A stretch of DNA of 64,000 bases, taken from contig NZ_VOUA01000008.1 of the NCBI RefSeq assembly GCF_024372725.1, forward strand, positions 58,067-122,066. The letters are read 5' to 3'. The notes beneath the pieces were generated by a model that was not told where the DNA came from, ran no database searches, and saw only the letters and a list, made by a program, of their open reading frames with translations. The translations under genes and the position numbers were made by a program. Position 1 is the first letter of the stretch, and each line of letters begins with the position of its first letter. Origin of the DNA: Methanosarcina sp. KYL-1 (GTDB lineage Archaea; Halobacteriota; Methanosarcinia; Methanosarcinales; Methanosarcinaceae). Of the stretch, positions 62,179 to 64,000 are shown one piece after another.

Positions 62179-63950
62179 ACAAAGTAAACAATTATTACAT
62201 ACAGAAATTAGATATCAAGAAATTTCACAGTACTGAGTATGAAAGGGTAGAAAAAACACTCGATGGAAAGTCTTTTTTTGTTCAGGGTACGAACAGCACT
62301 GGCAAAACTACTACTTTTGATGCCATAACATATGCTATTTTTGGATATGAGTTTATAGAACGGTCAGTTAAACTTGCGGATACTGAGATTTGGCTGAGTA
62401 ATGGGAAAATTTCTTTCAAAATTGAAAGGAAATACAACTCTGAACCAAAAATGAAAATACTTAATACAGCTAAAGAAATTAAAGGTTCAAGACAAGTAAC
62501 TCAAAAATTATTTGAATTTCTCAATATTCCCGACCCAATTTTTGCCAAGAAAATGATTGATGCTTTTAGAGTTCCTCAAAGCGATGAAAATTCTTTGATA
62601 ACAAGCAGTTCTCAGAAACAATTGGAATACGTGATTACTTCTTTTTTAAGTGGTCCAGAGGTAAGTGAAGAAAGGCAAATTCTTGAAGAACACATAAAAT
62701 GCCTGCATTCAAAAAAAGAAGTGCTTGAAATCAGAAAAAACAATTTGTTGAAGGATCTTAAAGATTCCGATCTGAAAGAATTAAGGAATAAAAACCACTA
62801 CAATGAAATCAAAGAATTTATTGAGCAGTTTGATTCGGGAAAAATAGATGAAACAATATCTGCACTAGATAAAAATGAAAATATAACTCAAAGAATTAAG
62901 CAACTGGTATCACTGAAAACAAGTAAAAATGAAGAACTTTTTAGAAATGGAAAGGAACTCAGTGATAGAAAGGGGTACTTCAACCAAGAACTAATAGATG
63001 TAGTAAAACAAACACTTTCTGTTTTGGTGTGTCCGGTATGTAGCAAGGACATTGATGTAGTTAAAATAGTAAATAGAAAAAAGAGGTCTATGTGCCCTTT
63101 TTGTGGACAGGAACACTATGATGGCAGACTTTATGAGTTACTGAATAATGAAATTATTGCCTCTAATAAGAGAGTAATCGAATTAATGGAAAAGGAAGAA
63201 AAGATCAAAAATGAACTTAAACATATAAATTCAGAAATTGATGTACTCAATAACGAAAAGTTACATGTTAAAGTAAATTCTGTCATTCTCAGAATCTTTG
63301 AAAATGCTAAAGATAAGAGAAACTTAAAAGAAGAATATGAGAACTACAAATCTGTTTTACAAAAGTATGAAGTTGAATTTGAAAAAATCAAGACCTTAAG
63401 ACATGAAATAGGTAATGAAATATCTAAAGTTGAAAATGAAATAAAACTAATTTCAGAGGAGGTCGAAAGGTCAGCAACGTATTTGCATAATGTTTTGGAA
63501 GAAAAAAGTAGAAAAGCAATTGATGAATTTAACGAAAAACTTAATGATATTTATGGTAAGTTAGTTTTTCCCCTTCCTTATAATCTTGCACTGAAGAATG
63601 GTTCTATGTTTTTAGATAATGGAAGTTCTATAAGGACTTGTTCAGTGCAAGAGATTGGTTTTTCAGATAAAAGACTTGTGGATATTGCTCTGTGGGCTAC
63701 TATTTTAAAAATAAATCAAGAAAAAAATGTTCTAAATATTAGTTTTGGTATGATTGACGACATTTTTGAAAACATTGATAATAATGAGATTAAAAGAAAA
63801 GATAATCTATTTTCCCTTTTGAAATATTTGGATCATGATTTTCAACTAATCATATTTTCTATCAACAAACAAGTACAGTACTTCGCTAAAAATCTCTCCT
63901 CCATGTCTCCTCTCCATTCATTTACCTCAAACACTCCACCATTAACCTGA
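62175..63950 (+). CDS. Rad50/SMC-like ATPase with four-cysteine zinc module
   Basis: A 591-residue ABC-type coiled-coil ATPase. Walker A is GTNSTGKT (38-45). From about 180 to 480 helices and coiled coil run out and back (KEEKIKNELKHINSEIDVLN, EYENYKSVLQKYEVEFEKIK) with, at the apex, CPVC and CPFC (Cys286, 289, 307, 310; spacing 2-17-2), a zinc ribbon in place of the two-Cys Rad50 hook. The C-terminal head has EIGFSDKRLVDIALW in the signature position and Walker B ISFGMIDDIF (Asp528-Asp529), with Asp where Glu is normal. The protein stops after SSMSPLHSFTSNTPPLT, an unusual non-helical tail that may mark a truncation or junction. Tied by overlap to the membrane protein. Confidence 0.85.
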   Translation: MNKVNNYYIQKLDIKKFHSTEYERVEKTLDGKSFFVQGTNSTGKTTTFDAITYAIFGYEFIERSVKLADTEIWLSNGKISFKIERKYNSEPKMKILNTAKEIKGSRQVTQKLFEFLNIPDPIFAKKMIDAFRVPQSDENSLITSSSQKQLEYVITSFLSGPEVSEERQILEEHIKCLHSKKEVLEIRKNNLLKDLKDSDLKELRNKNHYNEIKEFIEQFDSGKIDETISALDKNENITQRIKQLVSLKTSKNEELFRNGKELSDRKGYFNQELIDVVKQTLSVLVCPVCSKDIDVVKIVNRKKRSMCPFCGQEHYDGRLYELLNNEIIASNKRVIELMEKEEKIKNELKHINSEIDVLNNEKLHVKVNSVILRIFENAKDKRNLKEEYENYKSVLQKYEVEFEKIKTLRHEIGNEISKVENEIKLISEEVERSATYLHNVLEEKSRKAIDEFNEKLNDIYGKLVFPLPYNLALKNGSMFLDNGSSIRTCSVQEIGFSDKRLVDIALWATILKINQEKNVLNISFGMIDDIFENIDNNEIKRKDNLFSLLKYLDHDFQLIIFSINKQVQYFAKNLSSMSPLHSFTSNTPPLT

Positions 63951-64000
63951 CCTTTAACTTTCTTCTCAGCCATTCCTCAATGAGAAGTATAAACATACTA
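63951..64000. other. Window end
   Basis: Fifty bases after the ATPase stop. Pyrimidine-rich sequence without a recognisable feature. The cassette may continue beyond the window. Confidence 0.3.

Overview
The window looks like a chromosomal segment of a methanogenic archaeon, most likely Methanosarcina or a close relative. The main signs are an S-layer protein with two Methanosarcina-type S-layer domains, PEF-CTERM and PGF-CTERM sorting tails, a MEDS-PAS histidine kinase, an AMA-type AAA ATPase, archaeal LeuRS, pyruvoyl arginine decarboxylase, deoxyhypusine synthase, RPA with its OB-fold accessory protein, and the siroheme route to heme. Spacers are AT-rich and long, with TATA-like boxes and T-rich gene ends. 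I found no tRNA, rRNA or CRISPR array.

Layout. 0-8 kb: accessory and decaying DNA, with a repeat-tailed small protein, a frameshifted IS1-type transposase, two paralogous HAD hydrolases, two unrelated APH-like kinases, a molybdopterin lipoprotein plus a fragment of a second copy, and a PEF-CTERM surface protein. 8-11 kb: ahbC-hemD-cobA (tetrapyrrole), divergent from rnz across a symmetric double TATA. 12.5-16.5 kb: a small unknown, the AMA ATPase, and a tandem pair of secreted paralogs. 16.7-22.6 kb: a complete amino-sugar operon (glmU-like, glmS, glmM, second glmU-like) giving UDP-GlcNAc. 22.7-31.7 kb: cation exchangers, the RPA operon, a phosphodiesterase and two overlapping HTH regulators. 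31.7-36.4 kb: deoxyhypusine synthase and arginine decarboxylase (polyamine/hypusine theme) separated by a large tandem-repeat spacer, then a HTH protein and a nitrilase-family enzyme. 36.5-46 kb: a giant PAS kinase and an envelope locus (S-layer-like protein, PGF-CTERM protein, flippase), with a decayed copy of the nitrilase gene between them. 46.7-58.4 kb: leuS, thrC, a Pit phosphate transporter with its DUF47 partner, a DUF1622 membrane protein and an unusual M1 peptidase.

58.7-64 kb is a visibly AT-rich defence-type cassette: McrB, McrC, a small four-helix membrane protein, and a Rad50/SMC-like ATPase with a four-cysteine zinc module. The genes in each pair overlap by four bases. McrBC alone is a known type IV restriction system. 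The coupling to a membrane protein and a zinc-hook ATPase is the best candidate here for an undescribed combined system.

A second theme is sequence dynamics. More than ten short direct tandem repeats (13-65 bp units) sit in spacers, often right at gene 3' ends, and similar expansions occur inside two genes and one pseudogene. Two local gene-end duplications have decayed into pseudogenes. Dispersed GC-rich palindromes with short TTGC-like loops mark what may be a family of non-coding mobile elements.
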